Shown: positions 1 through 8,733, counted from the first letter of the stretch. The stretch is 64,000 bases of DNA from Bogoriella caseilytica (GCF_003752405.1 NZ_RKHK01000001.1:1612001-1676000), one strand, 5' to 3'. The notes: generated by a model from the letters alone, not told the origin. Translations and numbers: made by a program.

Positions 1-128
1 GGGACATGAAGGCAGTACCTCTCAGGCAGGTGGTGGTGAATCGTGCTGCTCGGAGAGTAGAGAGTGAGAATCGTTCCCGTCAAGAAAGATGGGTGGTCCT
101 GCTCAGACCGAGAGCGGGGTCACATGCC

Positions 129-169
129 CTCGGCCCAGTCGGCGGCTGCGCGGGCCACGGCGCGCCGCA
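129..169. repeat. 41-bp direct repeat, left copy (gene-end remnant)
   Basis: This stretch matches 1007-1047 at 39 of 41 positions in the same orientation. The right copy encodes the last residues of the serine hydrolase on the minus strand. Read the same way, the left copy gives RRAVARAAADWAEGM and a stop, against RRAVARAAAEWAEIEH in the intact gene. It therefore looks like the tail of a second, lost hydrolase copy, or a duplication boundary, beside the K+ channel gene. Upstream of these codons the similarity stops. Confidence 0.7.
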
Positions 170-208
170 CAGCCCTTCCGGGCAGCTCGGGTGAGCGAGG
201 TGTGGCGG

Positions 209-994
209 TCAGCGCGCAGGCGGGGATGGCGCCGCCGGCGGCTCCTCGCCGTGATCGCACGGAGCTCCCCGCTCCACGAGCGCACGCAATTCACGGAGCT
301 CCGCGCCCAGCTCGGCGACCTGGGAGCGCGAGGCGGCGCGCTCGGCGTCGTTGCTCTCGGTGACCCGCTCTACCAGCCAGGAGGCGAGCGTGGCCGTGAC
401 CAGACCGAGCACCGCGATGCCACCGATCATCAGGCCCACCGCGATGATCCGGCCCACGGTGGTCACGGGGTAGGTGTCGCCGTAACCCACGGTTGTGACG
501 GTGACGACCGCCCACCACAGGCCATCGCCCACCGAGTCGATCGTCGAGCCGGGCTGGCCCCGCTCGGCGTCGGTGAGCGCGAGGCCGCCGCTGACGACCA
601 GCAGGATCGCCCCGCCGGCCATGTAGGTCACCACCTGACCGCGAAGGCGGCCCGAGCCGGTGCGATTGAGCACCGAGAGCAGAGTGACGAGGCGGAGCAG
701 TCGCAAGGGCCGGAGCAAGGGAAGCACCAGCGTGGCCAGGTCAAGCAGGTTCTCCCGAATGAAGGAGCGGCGGTCGAAGGAGAGGACCAGCCTGGCCACG
801 TAGTCCAGGCCGAAGACGATCCACACCGCAGTCAGTGTGATCCCGCAGAGCACGGGCACCCAGGACGGCGCCTCGGGCCAGCTGATGGGCAGGGCATAGG
901 CGACCAGGAAGAGCAGGGCGCTCGCCACCAAGGGCCACTCCGCCCGGCGCTCCCACCGCTGGCGACGTTCCTCGCGTTGCGTCCGCTCGGTCAC
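209..994 (-). CDS. Voltage-gated-type potassium channel protein
   Basis: This 261-residue membrane protein carries the canonical K+ selectivity filter TVGYGD at residues 168-173, in a pore loop between two hydrophobic helices (about 121-140 and 181-205). Upstream lie hydrophobic segments at about 21-38, 46-72 and 83-109. The last contains an arginine-spaced run (LRPLRLLRLV) like an S4 helix, so it resembles a compact Kv/KvAP-type channel of the ion-transport family rather than a two-helix channel. A charged, heptad-like tail (about 208-242) may form a coiled coil for tetramer assembly. The start is a GTG that directly abuts the TAG stop of the preceding serine hydrolase, which suggests translational coupling. 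What gates the channel cannot be told from the sequence. Confidence 0.9.
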   Translation of the reverse strand: MTERTQREERRQRWERRAEWPLVASALLFLVAYALPISWPEAPSWVPVLCGITLTAVWIVFGLDYVARLVLSFDRRSFIRENLLDLATLVLPLLRPLRLLRLVTLLSVLNRTGSGRLRGQVVTYMAGGAILLVVSGGLALTDAERGQPGSTIDSVGDGLWWAVVTVTTVGYGDTYPVTTVGRIIAVGLMIGGIAVLGLVTATLASWLVERVTESNDAERAASRSQVAELGAELRELRALVERGAPCDHGEEPPAAPSPPAR

Positions 995-2161
995 CTAGTG
1001 CTCGATCTCGGCCCACTCGGCGGCTGCGCGGGCCACAGCGCGCCGCAGGGGCATGACCGTGAACGCGGAACGATCCGGGTGGACCCGGTTCGTCATGAGC
1101 GCCACGGTCAGCTCGCGGGCGGCGTCGATCACCAGCGAGGTCCCCACGAACCCGGTGTGGCCGATCACGCCGCGATCGGTGGTGTCCATGAAGTTCTGCT
1201 GGCCGAGGCGGAAGCCGAGGGCCTGGTCGTAACCCACGCGTTCGGTCTCCGCGGTCCCGAGTGTCCCGCGGTAGAGCAGAGCGCGGGTGTCCTCGCGAAG
1301 GAGTGCCGCCGCGCCAGTGCGGACCTCCTCGCCGAGGCGGGCGATGTCGAGCGCGTCGGAGAACAGCCCGGCGTTGCCCGAGCCGCCCAGGGCCCACGCG
1401 GCCTCGTCATGGACCTCGCCGTGCACCAGCCCACGACCAGGGCCGGGTTGATACTCGGTCGCGGCTACCGGTCCACTGATCGGCCCGTACGACGTCCGCG
1501 ACAGCCCAAGGGGCTCGAGGACGGACTCGGTCATGAGCTGCGGCAGGCCCACGCCGGTCAGACGTTCCAGGGCCAGTCCGAGCGTCATGAACCCCACACA
1601 GGAGTACACGTGCTCGCTGCCCGAGGCGCGCTCCAGCGGTGTGGAGAGCACGTGCTCGGCGCGTGCCTGCCGCCCGCCCTCGACCTGCCAGAGGCGGGAG
1701 ACCGCGGGGAATCCGGCGGTGTGGTTCAGGAGGTGCCGCAGGCGTACCTCCGCCCGGACCTCCGGGCTGACGCCGCGTTCGCCTTCGGCGCCGGCGCGGG
1801 CGTGCCGGAACTCGGGAAGGTACTCCACCACGGGGGCCTCGAGATCGATCACGCCGCGGTCGGCCTGGACCAGAGCCGTCATGGCGACGGCGATCTTGGT
1901 GATCGAGGCGATATCCCAGCGGTGATCTGCGGTGATCGCCTCACGGTCAGCCTCAGGCAGCAGTGCACCGTCGGCGTCGAAGAGGACGGCGTAGCCGGCG
2001 TGCGCCCGGGCCACCAGTTCGCCACGGTGGAAGATGGCCGCTGCGGCTCCGGGGGTGGCCGGCAGCGCCTCTTCTCCGGCGGCGATCGCCGGGGCGGGGC
2101 CCGCAGCGGCGGGCTGGGTGGACTCGTGCAGCAGGGCAGTCAGGGAGGCCTGGAGATTCAC
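995..2161 (-). CDS. Serine hydrolase, beta-lactamase/class C-like family
   Basis: This 388-residue protein has the penicillin-binding/class C beta-lactamase fold signature. SITK at residues 86-89 supplies the nucleophilic serine and lysine, a tyrosine motif lies at 186-188, and HTG at 335-337 replaces the usual KTG. Family members act as esterases, D-aminopeptidases or carboxypeptidases; the substrate here is unknown. No signal peptide is evident, so it is probably cytoplasmic. The second motif reads Tyr-Ser-Cys, whereas Tyr-x-Asn is usual. I chose the GTG at 2161. A longer frame runs up to 2356, but it would overlap the GH30 gene and adds only arginine-rich sequence typical of a shadow reading. 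It lies 65 bp downstream of the GH30 gene and directly before the K+ channel gene, so all three may be co-transcribed. Confidence 0.85.
   Translation of the reverse strand: MNLQASLTALLHESTQPAAAGPAPAIAAGEEALPATPGAAAAIFHRGELVARAHAGYAVLFDADGALLPEADREAITADHRWDIASITKIAVAMTALVQADRGVIDLEAPVVEYLPEFRHARAGAEGERGVSPEVRAEVRLRHLLNHTAGFPAVSRLWQVEGGRQARAEHVLSTPLERASGSEHVYSCVGFMTLGLALERLTGVGLPQLMTESVLEPLGLSRTSYGPISGPVAATEYQPGPGRGLVHGEVHDEAAWALGGSGNAGLFSDALDIARLGEEVRTGAAALLREDTRALLYRGTLGTAETERVGYDQALGFRLGQQNFMDTTDRGVIGHTGFVGTSLVIDAARELTVALMTNRVHPDRSAFTVMPLRRAVARAAAEWAEIEH
1007..1047. repeat. 41-bp direct repeat, right copy
   Basis: This is the partner of 129-169 (39 of 41 bases identical). It lies inside the 3' end of the serine hydrolase gene, so the two copies bracket the K+ channel gene. 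Confidence 0.7.
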
Positions 2162-2226
2162 CTGCGCAAGCCTACGGGTGGTGGACGGTGGCGGCCCCGG
2201 CCGGCGCCGGAGCCGCCGCCTCCGGG

Positions 2227-4335
2227 TCAGTCGCTGAAGCGCGTCAGTTCGATGTCGAAGAGCGGATCGTGGCCCCCGGTGAACACCAGATAGAGATCGT
2301 GGAAACCGCGCGCTCCTCCCGGGCTGGTGTCGATGTCCGTCGACACGGTGATCCATTCGCCGGGTTCACCGGAACTGCTGGGCACGGCCATCGTGCCCAC
2401 CAGGGTTCCTCCGGGGTCACCGAGACGGACCTCGATGGCACCACCCGCCCGGGGTGCCACCTCGGCGTGAATCCGGAGCTGGCCCCGTTGCGCCGCAGTG
2501 CCTGCGGCCGAACCATCGGCGAAGTTCACGTTCGCATAGCGTAGAAAGCTCCCGTCACTCACATCGGTGACGACCTCGCCACGTTCGGTGGTGAGCACGC
2601 CGAAACCAGGCGACTGCCCGTCGTTCTCCGCGGCGAGGTAGGTGGAGAAGACGTCCTTCCGATCGGGCAGTTCCGGCAGCTCGCTGCCGCTCGGCACGAA
2701 GGTCGTCACGCTCTGCCCGCGCAGCGTTGCGGTGAAGGACCGGTCCACGGTGCCGATCGCCTCGAGCTGGCGCATGTTCTCGCTGGCCGAAGTCCGGTAG
2801 GGAACCACAGCCGACGGCGTACCACTGCCAGAGGCGACCGAAGCGACGCACTGACCTTGATTGCGGAAGCTGGGGTCGGTGAACTCCCGCCAGCCACCGT
2901 TCTTGCAGTCCTCCTTCGTCTCCGGAGGGAGCGGGAACCCGCCCTCGAGATCCACGGTGAGGTCGAGGTCGTCCTCGTTGGTGTTGACCACCACGATCGT
3001 GAACTGCCCGGTCTCTTCCTCCTTGAAGGCGCTGACCGTCACGCCCTCCACGGGTTGGTGATCTGCCTCGATCACCACGTAGCCATCGGAGATGAACCGG
3101 CTGTACTGGCCGATCGTGTAGTACCGCTTGAAGGTTCGGAACTCGCCGGTCTCGGTCGGTGCGCCGCTCTGGGGAGTGCCGTCGTTGGCGAGCCGGATCA
3201 GGTCGGACCCGTCGGCGCCGTTGTTGGCCACCGGCCACCACCAGAAGTAGGCGTTGAGGCTGGAGGTCTCAAACATGTTCGAGATCAAGGTGGCGTAACG
3301 CAGGCCGTCGGAGATGGTGTTGTTCTGGAAGGAGTTGTCGGCCGGTGCTCCCTGGTTCATGTACTCCGTCTGCCACACGGGCTTACCGAGCTGGTTGGTG
3401 ACCTCGAAGGCCTCCGGCCGGGGTGTCGTCGCGCCATTGATCAGCCCGGTGTAGGCGTGCGCGGCCACGACGTCGACGTAGGGCTCGGTGCCCGGGTCGA
3501 GCAGCGAGGGAAGGACCCATTGCTCGTGGAACCCGACAGTCTCCCCAACCACGATCTGGGTGTCGATGCCCTCGGCCTCGAAGGTGGGGCCCAAGTACTC
3601 ACCCACGAAGGTGCTCAGCTCGGCCGGAGACCACTCGCTGCTGGAGTAACTCGTGGAGAGATCGGGTTCATTGGTGGGGGAGAGGTGGGTGATCTCGATG
3701 CCGAAGTGCTCGGAGTAACCCTGCACGTAGGCGGCGAGATAGTCGGCGAACTCCTGGTACATGTCCGGCCGGAGGCGGTTGGGCAGGCCGCCCGGAGAGC
3801 CGGTGACGCTCTCGTTCTCCTTCATCCACGCCGGCGGGCTCCACACGCTCGCCAGAATTGTCTCGACCCCTCGTGCCTGCGCTTCCTGCATCAGCCAGAT
3901 CTGGTAGGCGTCGAAGTCGTCCTTGACCTCGTCCCAGTCGGGCCGGTCCCACACATAGGGGCCAGGATCCGGCTGGATCGTCTCGGACGGCCCGTCGAAG
4001 AGCTCATCGCCCCACTCGTCGATGCCGCCATCGCCCACCATGACGCGGACGATGTCCAGGCCGATGCCCTGGTCGACGTCGAAGATCATGTCGAGTACTT
4101 CCCCGGCGAGGGGGTCACCGAGGCGCTGGACGGATCCCGCCTTGTGGAAGGCCCACGACCCTCCGAATCCGTCGACCGTCTGCCGCTCCACCGACCAATC
4201 GACGACCGCGCGTGGCGTGTCCCCCTCCGGTTGGGCTAATGCCGTGCCGGCTGCGGTGGCGCTCACCGCCAGGCCCGTCATCGTTCCCACTGCGAGCAGG
4301 CGCCGTCCGCGCCCCCCTTGACGTCCAGCCATCAT
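2227..4335 (-). CDS. Secreted glycoside hydrolase family 30 with C-terminal carbohydrate-binding module
   Basis: This 702-residue enzyme has a Sec or Tat-like signal peptide (arginine-rich n-region, hydrophobic stretch, ALA-Q cleavage near residue 34). The family 30 catalytic barrel follows. It opens with DGFGGSWAF, has the acid/base Glu223 in SPTNEP and the likely nucleophile Glu324 in WQTEY, and continues with the SSLNAYFWWWPV segment seen in clan A enzymes. Residues about 565-702 look like a CBM6-type beta-sandwich. Family 30 includes beta-glucosylceramidase, beta-1,6-glucanase, beta-1,6-galactanase and glucuronoxylanase. The sequence does not settle which one applies, though the domain architecture fits an extracellular polysaccharide or glycan hydrolase. 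Start codons ATGATG at 4335/4332 follow a GGAG box. A candidate operator lies just upstream at 4363-4389. Confidence 0.88.
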   Translation of the reverse strand: MMAGRQGGRGRRLLAVGTMTGLAVSATAAGTALAQPEGDTPRAVVDWSVERQTVDGFGGSWAFHKAGSVQRLGDPLAGEVLDMIFDVDQGIGLDIVRVMVGDGGIDEWGDELFDGPSETIQPDPGPYVWDRPDWDEVKDDFDAYQIWLMQEAQARGVETILASVWSPPAWMKENESVTGSPGGLPNRLRPDMYQEFADYLAAYVQGYSEHFGIEITHLSPTNEPDLSTSYSSSEWSPAELSTFVGEYLGPTFEAEGIDTQIVVGETVGFHEQWVLPSLLDPGTEPYVDVVAAHAYTGLINGATTPRPEAFEVTNQLGKPVWQTEYMNQGAPADNSFQNNTISDGLRYATLISNMFETSSLNAYFWWWPVANNGADGSDLIRLANDGTPQSGAPTETGEFRTFKRYYTIGQYSRFISDGYVVIEADHQPVEGVTVSAFKEEETGQFTIVVVNTNEDDLDLTVDLEGGFPLPPETKEDCKNGGWREFTDPSFRNQGQCVASVASGSGTPSAVVPYRTSASENMRQLEAIGTVDRSFTATLRGQSVTTFVPSGSELPELPDRKDVFSTYLAAENDGQSPGFGVLTTERGEVVTDVSDGSFLRYANVNFADGSAAGTAAQRGQLRIHAEVAPRAGGAIEVRLGDPGGTLVGTMAVPSSSGEPGEWITVSTDIDTSPGGARGFHDLYLVFTGGHDPLFDIELTRFSD

Positions 4336-4362
4336 CTACTCCAAGTCGCCATTGTCCTGGAC

Positions 4363-4389
4363 TCCGAAAGATTTCGATTCTGTTTCGGA
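4363..4389. promoter_or_regulatory. Inverted repeat upstream of the GH30 gene
   Basis: TCCGAAA and TTTCGGA form perfect 7-bp arms around a 13-bp AT-rich spacer, 28-54 bp upstream of the GH30 start. The position suits a repressor operator. The cognate regulator is unknown. Confidence 0.35.
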
Positions 4390-4517
4390 ATGTGACCCAC
4401 GTTACCGACAGGGTGGTGGTGAGGCAAGGCTCAGACTCCACAGCGGCGTCCGGGCGCAATGGCGCTCCGGTTGGACGGGTTGATCCCGGGACCCGCGGTG
4501 ACGGAAGAATGGTCGTC

Positions 4518-5687
4518 ATGCCTGAACACGCCCACGCCGAGTCCTCGTCCGCTGCCGACCTCGTCGAGGAAGTGCTGGGGAGCACTCCGCTGGTGGACGG
4601 CCACAATGACCTCCCCTGGGCGTTGCGAGAGGACCCGGTCGCCGCGAACGGGCCTGCGCCGCGCCCCTCGGTGGAGGGTTTGGCCGCGTCACGGCCGGAG
4701 TTCCACACCGACCTGACCAGGCTTCGCCAGGGCCGGGTGGGCGTGCAGTTCTGGTCGGTCTACGTGCCCTCCACGCTGCCGGAGCCGGAAGCGGCCGTGG
4801 TCACCCTGGAGCAGATCGACGTCGCTCACCGGCTCATCGCGCAGTACCCCGAGCACCTGCGCTTCGTGCGTACCGCTGACCAGGCCCGCGCGGCCTTTGC
4901 CCACGGGCGAATCGCCTCCCTGCTCGGCGCCGAGGGCGGGCACTCGATCGCCTCCTCGCTGGGAACGCTGCGGGTCATGGCCGCGCTCGGCGTGCGCTAC
5001 ATGACCCTGACGCACAACGACAACGTTCCGTGGGCCGACTCGGCCACCGACCAACCGGCAGCGCAAGGTCTGACCGAGTTCGGTCGCGAGGTCGTCGCCG
5101 AGATGAACCGCGTGGGCATGCTCGTGGACATCTCCCACACCTCCGAAGCCACGCAGCTCGCCGCGATGGAGGCCTCGACGGCGCCCGTGATCTACTCCCA
5201 CTCCTCCGTGCGTGCCGTGTGCGACCACCCCCGCAACGCCTCCGACGCCGCGCTCGAGACTCTGCGCGGGAACGGCGGGGTCCTGCAGGTGACCTTCGTG
5301 CCGAGTTTTGTGCATCCCGACATCCGGCCCTGGTACCAGGAGCGCACCGCAGCCCTGGAGGGTCTCGACGGCGGTGACCGCGAGGCGCACGCGGAGGCCT
5401 GGGAGGCCGGTCACCCGCGCCCCCGGGTCACCATCGAGGATGTGGTGGCGCACGTGGAGCATGCTCGCGAGGTGGCCGGCATCGACCACATCGGTCTCGG
5501 CGGCGATTACGACGGCTGTCCGTGGTTGCCCGAAGGCCTTGAGGATGTCTCGGGCTACCCCCGGCTGCTCACCGCGCTGGCCGAGCGCGGCTGGTCCCGC
5601 AGCGATCTGGCCAAGCTCGCTGGGGAGAACGTGCTCCGCGTGATGGGCGCGGCCGAGGACGTCGCGAGCGAGCTGCCGGGGCTCTGA
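4518..5687 (+). CDS. Membrane dipeptidase family (peptidase M19)
   Basis: This 389-residue zinc hydrolase belongs to the renal dipeptidase family, which cleaves dipeptides, including ones with a D-residue at the C-terminal side. Recognisable metal-site segments are DGHNDLPW (His-x-Asp), GAEGGHS (bridging Glu), LTHNDNV, DISH, YSHSSVRAVCDHPRN (His) and GLGGDYDG (Asp). There is no signal peptide, so it is probably cytoplasmic like many actinobacterial members. A GGAAGA box at 4503-4508 is well spaced from the ATG at 4518; the in-frame ATG at 4509 sits too close to it. The gene is divergent from the GH30 gene and appears to stand alone. Dipeptide scavenging or cell-wall peptide turnover is the likely role. 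Confidence 0.88.
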   Translation: MPEHAHAESSSAADLVEEVLGSTPLVDGHNDLPWALREDPVAANGPAPRPSVEGLAASRPEFHTDLTRLRQGRVGVQFWSVYVPSTLPEPEAAVVTLEQIDVAHRLIAQYPEHLRFVRTADQARAAFAHGRIASLLGAEGGHSIASSLGTLRVMAALGVRYMTLTHNDNVPWADSATDQPAAQGLTEFGREVVAEMNRVGMLVDISHTSEATQLAAMEASTAPVIYSHSSVRAVCDHPRNASDAALETLRGNGGVLQVTFVPSFVHPDIRPWYQERTAALEGLDGGDREAHAEAWEAGHPRPRVTIEDVVAHVEHAREVAGIDHIGLGGDYDGCPWLPEGLEDVSGYPRLLTALAERGWSRSDLAKLAGENVLRVMGAAEDVASELPGL

Positions 5688-5829
5688 CCCGCCCCGGATT
5701 CCGAAACGCCGGCGGGCACCGCGAGTAGCCGGCGCGATGGGCGGTGGTTGGGCGGCGCAATCGCGGCCACGCCGGGAGGATCGCGGCTGCCGAGTCGCCG
5801 TCGGGCCGTGATGCCCTAGCGTGGTGCCT

Positions 5830-6942
5830 ATGGGAATCGCGCGCGCCGCCCGTGCCCTCGAGGGCTCGATCAATCGCCGGAGCGTGGTCTACCTACGGCG
5901 CCGCGGTTGGGTTCCCCGCATCGTGGGCCTGAGCGGATATGGCTCGCATCGCAGCCTGCACGTCTTCGGGCGCGTCATCATGGCCGATCCGGACGGGCCG
6001 GACTTCTTCGACGACCTCGAGGACGATCACGCGCGGATGCCCACTCGGCCCGCCGAGGTCGCTGCCGAAGCCCAGCGCGGCTGGCGATCCTTCTTCACCG
6101 CCCAGGTGGGCTACCTGCCCGTCATAGTTCATGCCGGGGGCCAGTCGATCCGCACCACCACCGACCGCTCGGGCTACATCGACGTCCTGGTGCGCGACCA
6201 CGGGCTGGAGCCGGGATGGCAGGAGGTGCAGATCGAGGCGCTCGCCGCCCGGCCGGTGACCGCCAAAGTGCTGGTGGTGGATCCCGCCGTGCGCACCGGC
6301 ATCGTTTCCGACATCGATGACACGATCGTGGTGACCATGCTGCCGCGTGTCTTCATCGCAGCCTGGAACACCTTCGTGCGCTTCACCTCCGCGCGCAACG
6401 CCGTGCCGGGCATGGCCTCGCTCTACCAGCGACTGCTCGAGGAGGAGGACGGCGCCCCGATCTTCTATCTCTCCACCGGGGCCTGGAACACGGTCCCCAC
6501 CCTGCGCCGTTTCATGCGCCAGCACGGCTACCCCGAGGGTCCGATGCTCATGACCAACTGGGGCCCCACTCCCACCGGGCTCTTTCGCAGCGGAGTGGAG
6601 CACAAACGCGTCCAGCTCCGGAACCTCATGATCACCTTCCCTGAGATCCGCTGGGTGCTCGTGGGCGATGACGGCCAGCACGACCCCATGGTTTACGACG
6701 AGATTGCGCGGGAGCACCCTCGGAAAGTGACGGCGGTCGCGATCCGTGAGCTGACCCCCACCGAGCAGGTGCTCGCCCACGGCACGCCCGAGGCCATCGA
6801 GCAGCCGCCCGCGATCCGCAACGCCTCGGCCGAGCACGGGGTGCCGACGGTGCGGGGCCGAGACGGCTACGCTCTGGCCACCCTCCTGCCCGAGGTGGTC
6901 GACGAACGCCACGCGGCCGAGGAGCGGCGGCTCACGAACTGA
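5830..6942 (+). CDS. App1-like phosphatase (phosphatidate phosphatase App1 catalytic domain)
   Basis: This 370-residue protein carries the HAD-type signature of the App1 family. DIDDTIV supplies the nucleophilic Asp and the general acid Asp, YLSTGAWN is motif II, a lysine lies in EHKRVQL, and VGDDGQHD provides the metal-binding acids. In yeast App1 dephosphorylates phosphatidic acid; bacterial members are annotated as App1 family but their substrates are mostly untested. The N-terminal 150 residues look like a beta-rich accessory domain. Translation probably starts at ATG 5830; a TAGCGT box a few bases upstream and the absence of a clear ribosome binding site suggest a leaderless message. Its 3' end overlaps the convergent FadR-type regulator gene by 11 bp. 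Confidence 0.85.
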   Translation: MGIARAARALEGSINRRSVVYLRRRGWVPRIVGLSGYGSHRSLHVFGRVIMADPDGPDFFDDLEDDHARMPTRPAEVAAEAQRGWRSFFTAQVGYLPVIVHAGGQSIRTTTDRSGYIDVLVRDHGLEPGWQEVQIEALAARPVTAKVLVVDPAVRTGIVSDIDDTIVVTMLPRVFIAAWNTFVRFTSARNAVPGMASLYQRLLEEEDGAPIFYLSTGAWNTVPTLRRFMRQHGYPEGPMLMTNWGPTPTGLFRSGVEHKRVQLRNLMITFPEIRWVLVGDDGQHDPMVYDEIAREHPRKVTAVAIRELTPTEQVLAHGTPEAIEQPPAIRNASAEHGVPTVRGRDGYALATLLPEVVDERHAAEERRLTN

Positions 6943-7627
6943 CGGTCCCGCCGCCGTCCTCGGCGCGGCGCAGCCACGCCAGCACCCCGGAGACGTGGGA
7001 GAGCGTGCGTGCGGAGGCAAGCTGGTCATCACCGGCGGCGATGGCATCCACGATCGCTTGATGTTCAGCGAGGGTGCGGGCCACCGCATCGTCCTCGGTG
7101 AGGCCGCGCCAGATCCGCGCCCGGGCCGTGGGCATGGAGATGGATTCGATGATGGAGGCCAGGACGGAGTTGCCGGCGCCGCGCGCCACGGCTGCGTGGA
7201 AGGTGACGTCGTGGCTCACCAGATCCGTGACATCGGTGGCCGAGCTGGACTCCTCGATCAGCGCGCGTAGGTCACGCACCGATGCTTCGGTCATGGTGCG
7301 TGCCGCGAGCGCGGCCGCCGCCGGTTCGAGAATCCGCCGGACCTCGAAGAACTCGATCACCCCGGCGTCCTGGCGGAACTCCAGCAGGAAGTTCAGGGCC
7401 TCGATGAGGTTCTCCGGACTCATCTCCGAGACGTAGGTGCCATCGCCCTGGCGGACGTCCAGGATCCGCACCAGGCTGAGGGCGCGCACGGCCTCGCGCA
7501 AGGAGTTGCGAGAGACCCCGACGGCGGCGGCGAGATCGGCTTCACGGGGCAGGCGATCCCCCGGTTGCAGCTCGCCGGAGCGGATCATGGCCTTGATGGC
7601 CGCGATGGCGTCATCGGTCACGGCCAT
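6932..7627 (-). CDS. GntR family regulator, FadR/FCD subfamily (probable L-fucose regulon repressor)
   Basis: This 231-residue regulator has an N-terminal winged helix (LQPGDRLPREADLAAAVG then SRNSLREAVRAL) and a C-terminal all-helical FCD domain (about 80-225) with the metal-ligand histidines expected in HDVTFHAAV and in the later helices. FCD regulators usually bind a carboxylic or sugar acid. It is divergent from the fuconolactonase gene, and the shared intergenic region contains one copy of the ACATCGGAKGT motif, whose other copies precede the fucose genes at 8.7 and 26.6 kb. By position it is the best candidate to bind that motif, with an intermediate such as L-fuconate or 2-keto-3-deoxy-L-fuconate as effector. 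That assignment is inference. Confidence 0.85.
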   Translation of the reverse strand: MAVTDDAIAAIKAMIRSGELQPGDRLPREADLAAAVGVSRNSLREAVRALSLVRILDVRQGDGTYVSEMSPENLIEALNFLLEFRQDAGVIEFFEVRRILEPAAAALAARTMTEASVRDLRALIEESSSATDVTDLVSHDVTFHAAVARGAGNSVLASIIESISMPTARARIWRGLTEDDAVARTLAEHQAIVDAIAAGDDQLASARTLSHVSGVLAWLRRAEDGGGTVSS

Positions 7628-7699
7628 GGCATCTCCTCATCGGCGGCGAAATGGTGTGCGGTTCAGGTGAGCAGGATGGCACGTCGCTGGCGAGACGAA

Positions 7700-7710
7700 A
7701 CATCGGAGGT
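7700..7710. promoter_or_regulatory. Putative fucose-regulon operator 1 (ACATCGGAGGT)
   Basis: The copy ACATCGGAGGT lies 47 bp upstream of the lactonase start and next to a TATAGG -10-like box at 7721-7726, so a bound repressor would cover the -35 region. It matches the sites at 8734-8763, 26554-26564 and, inverted, 26639-26649. Confidence 0.55.
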
Positions 7711-7756
7711 CTTGGGCCATTATAGGTGGGAGCAATCCACCTCAAGGAGCACGATC

Positions 7757-8689
7757 ATGCCGGAGCCGCAGAGTACGCCGGGGTCTGCCGCCCCCCTCAC
7801 CGACACGCATCTCCATGTCTGGGACCTGCGTGGCGGCCCCTATGGCGTGAGTTATCCGTGGCTGACCTCGGGGCCGCTGCGCCGCACGCACACCTGGGCC
7901 GAAGTGCAGCCGCAGCTCTGCGCAGCAGGTGTGGAGCGCGTGGTGCTGGTCCAGGCCTCTGATCAGCTTGCCGAGACCGACGAGCTGCTGCGGGTCGCCC
8001 GCGAAGCCCGGCTTCCCGCCGCAGGCCACGGCGGCGCCTCCCCCGTGTCCGCTGAGCCTGTGGAGGTGGCCGTCGTGGGATGGCTACCCCTGGCTGATGC
8101 CGCAGCGGTGGAACGGGAGATCGACCGGCGGCCGGCCACCGAACTCGTGGGGGTGCGCCACCTCATCCACGATGAACCCGACGATCGCTGGATGCTGCGC
8201 TCCGACGTCGCTGCCGGTATGGCAGTGCTCGAAGCGCAGGGACTGGCTTTTGACGCCGTGGCGGAACGCCCCGATCTCCTCGCACAGCTTCCCGAGGTCG
8301 CGAAGCGTCATCCCGGTCTGCCGATCGTGCTCGACCATCTGGGCAAACCGCCGATCACTGCCGGGTGGGGGAGTGAGGAGGCTGCGCTGTGGAGAGCGCA
8401 GATTCGGCAGGTAGCCGCGCATCCGCAGGTGGCTGCCAAGTTTTCTGGTCTGGCGACGATCACGGCCGAGGCGCAGGAGTGGCGCCCGTATCTCGACCAT
8501 GCACTGGAGTCCTTCGGCACCGGCCGCCTCATGCTCGGCAGTGACTGGCCGGTCTCCACTCTCGCCGGCGAGTACGCCGACATCATGGGTGCCCAGGTCA
8601 GCCTTCTGGCTGAGCTGAGTGAGAGGGAGCGGCGGGCCATCGGTCACGAGAACGCCCACCGGATCTACCGCCTGGCACCAGCCGCCTGA
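7757..8689 (+). CDS. Amidohydrolase-family lactonase, probable L-fuconolactonase
   Basis: This 310-residue metal-dependent hydrolase of the amidohydrolase-2 type (cog3618 group) opens with the TDTHLHVWDL metal motif, has LDHLGKPP near residue 200 and ends with MLGSDWPVS. Characterised relatives hydrolyse L-fucono-1,5-lactone, L-rhamnono-lactone or similar sugar lactones. It lies directly before an unmistakable L-fuconate dehydratase gene, so opening L-fucono-lactone to L-fuconate in the cytoplasm is the expected step. A strong AAGGAG box at 7744-7749 fixes the ATG at 7757; the open frame extends upstream but has no better start. It is divergent from the FCD regulator and carries the operator-like site in its promoter. 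Confidence 0.85.
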   Translation: MPEPQSTPGSAAPLTDTHLHVWDLRGGPYGVSYPWLTSGPLRRTHTWAEVQPQLCAAGVERVVLVQASDQLAETDELLRVAREARLPAAGHGGASPVSAEPVEVAVVGWLPLADAAAVEREIDRRPATELVGVRHLIHDEPDDRWMLRSDVAAGMAVLEAQGLAFDAVAERPDLLAQLPEVAKRHPGLPIVLDHLGKPPITAGWGSEEAALWRAQIRQVAAHPQVAAKFSGLATITAEAQEWRPYLDHALESFGTGRLMLGSDWPVSTLAGEYADIMGAQVSLLAELSERERRAIGHENAHRIYRLAPAA

Positions 8690-8733
8690 TCTGGCTCCGG
8701 GGGTGCCACTGGCGCCTGTGCCGCTCCGTGTGC

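Noticed and set aside
1-128. Possible start of a further gene at the left edge
   Set aside because: No frame shows recognisable motifs or a convincing ribosome site; I see nothing beyond the repeat remnant at 129-169.
89-2293. A 734-codon open frame on the plus strand opposite the K+ channel and serine hydrolase genes
   Set aside because: It is a shadow of high-GC codon bias: low-complexity, His/Gly/Arg-rich sequence with no family features, while the minus strand carries clear motifs.
2161-2356. N-terminal extension of the serine hydrolase
   Set aside because: The extension is Arg/Pro-rich, overlaps the GH30 coding sequence and has no family counterpart; GTG 2161 fits better.
2857-4239. 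A long plus-strand frame opposite the GH30 gene
   Set aside because: Same reason: Val/Gly/Asp-rich shadow with no start signals; GH30 catalytic motifs are on the minus strand.
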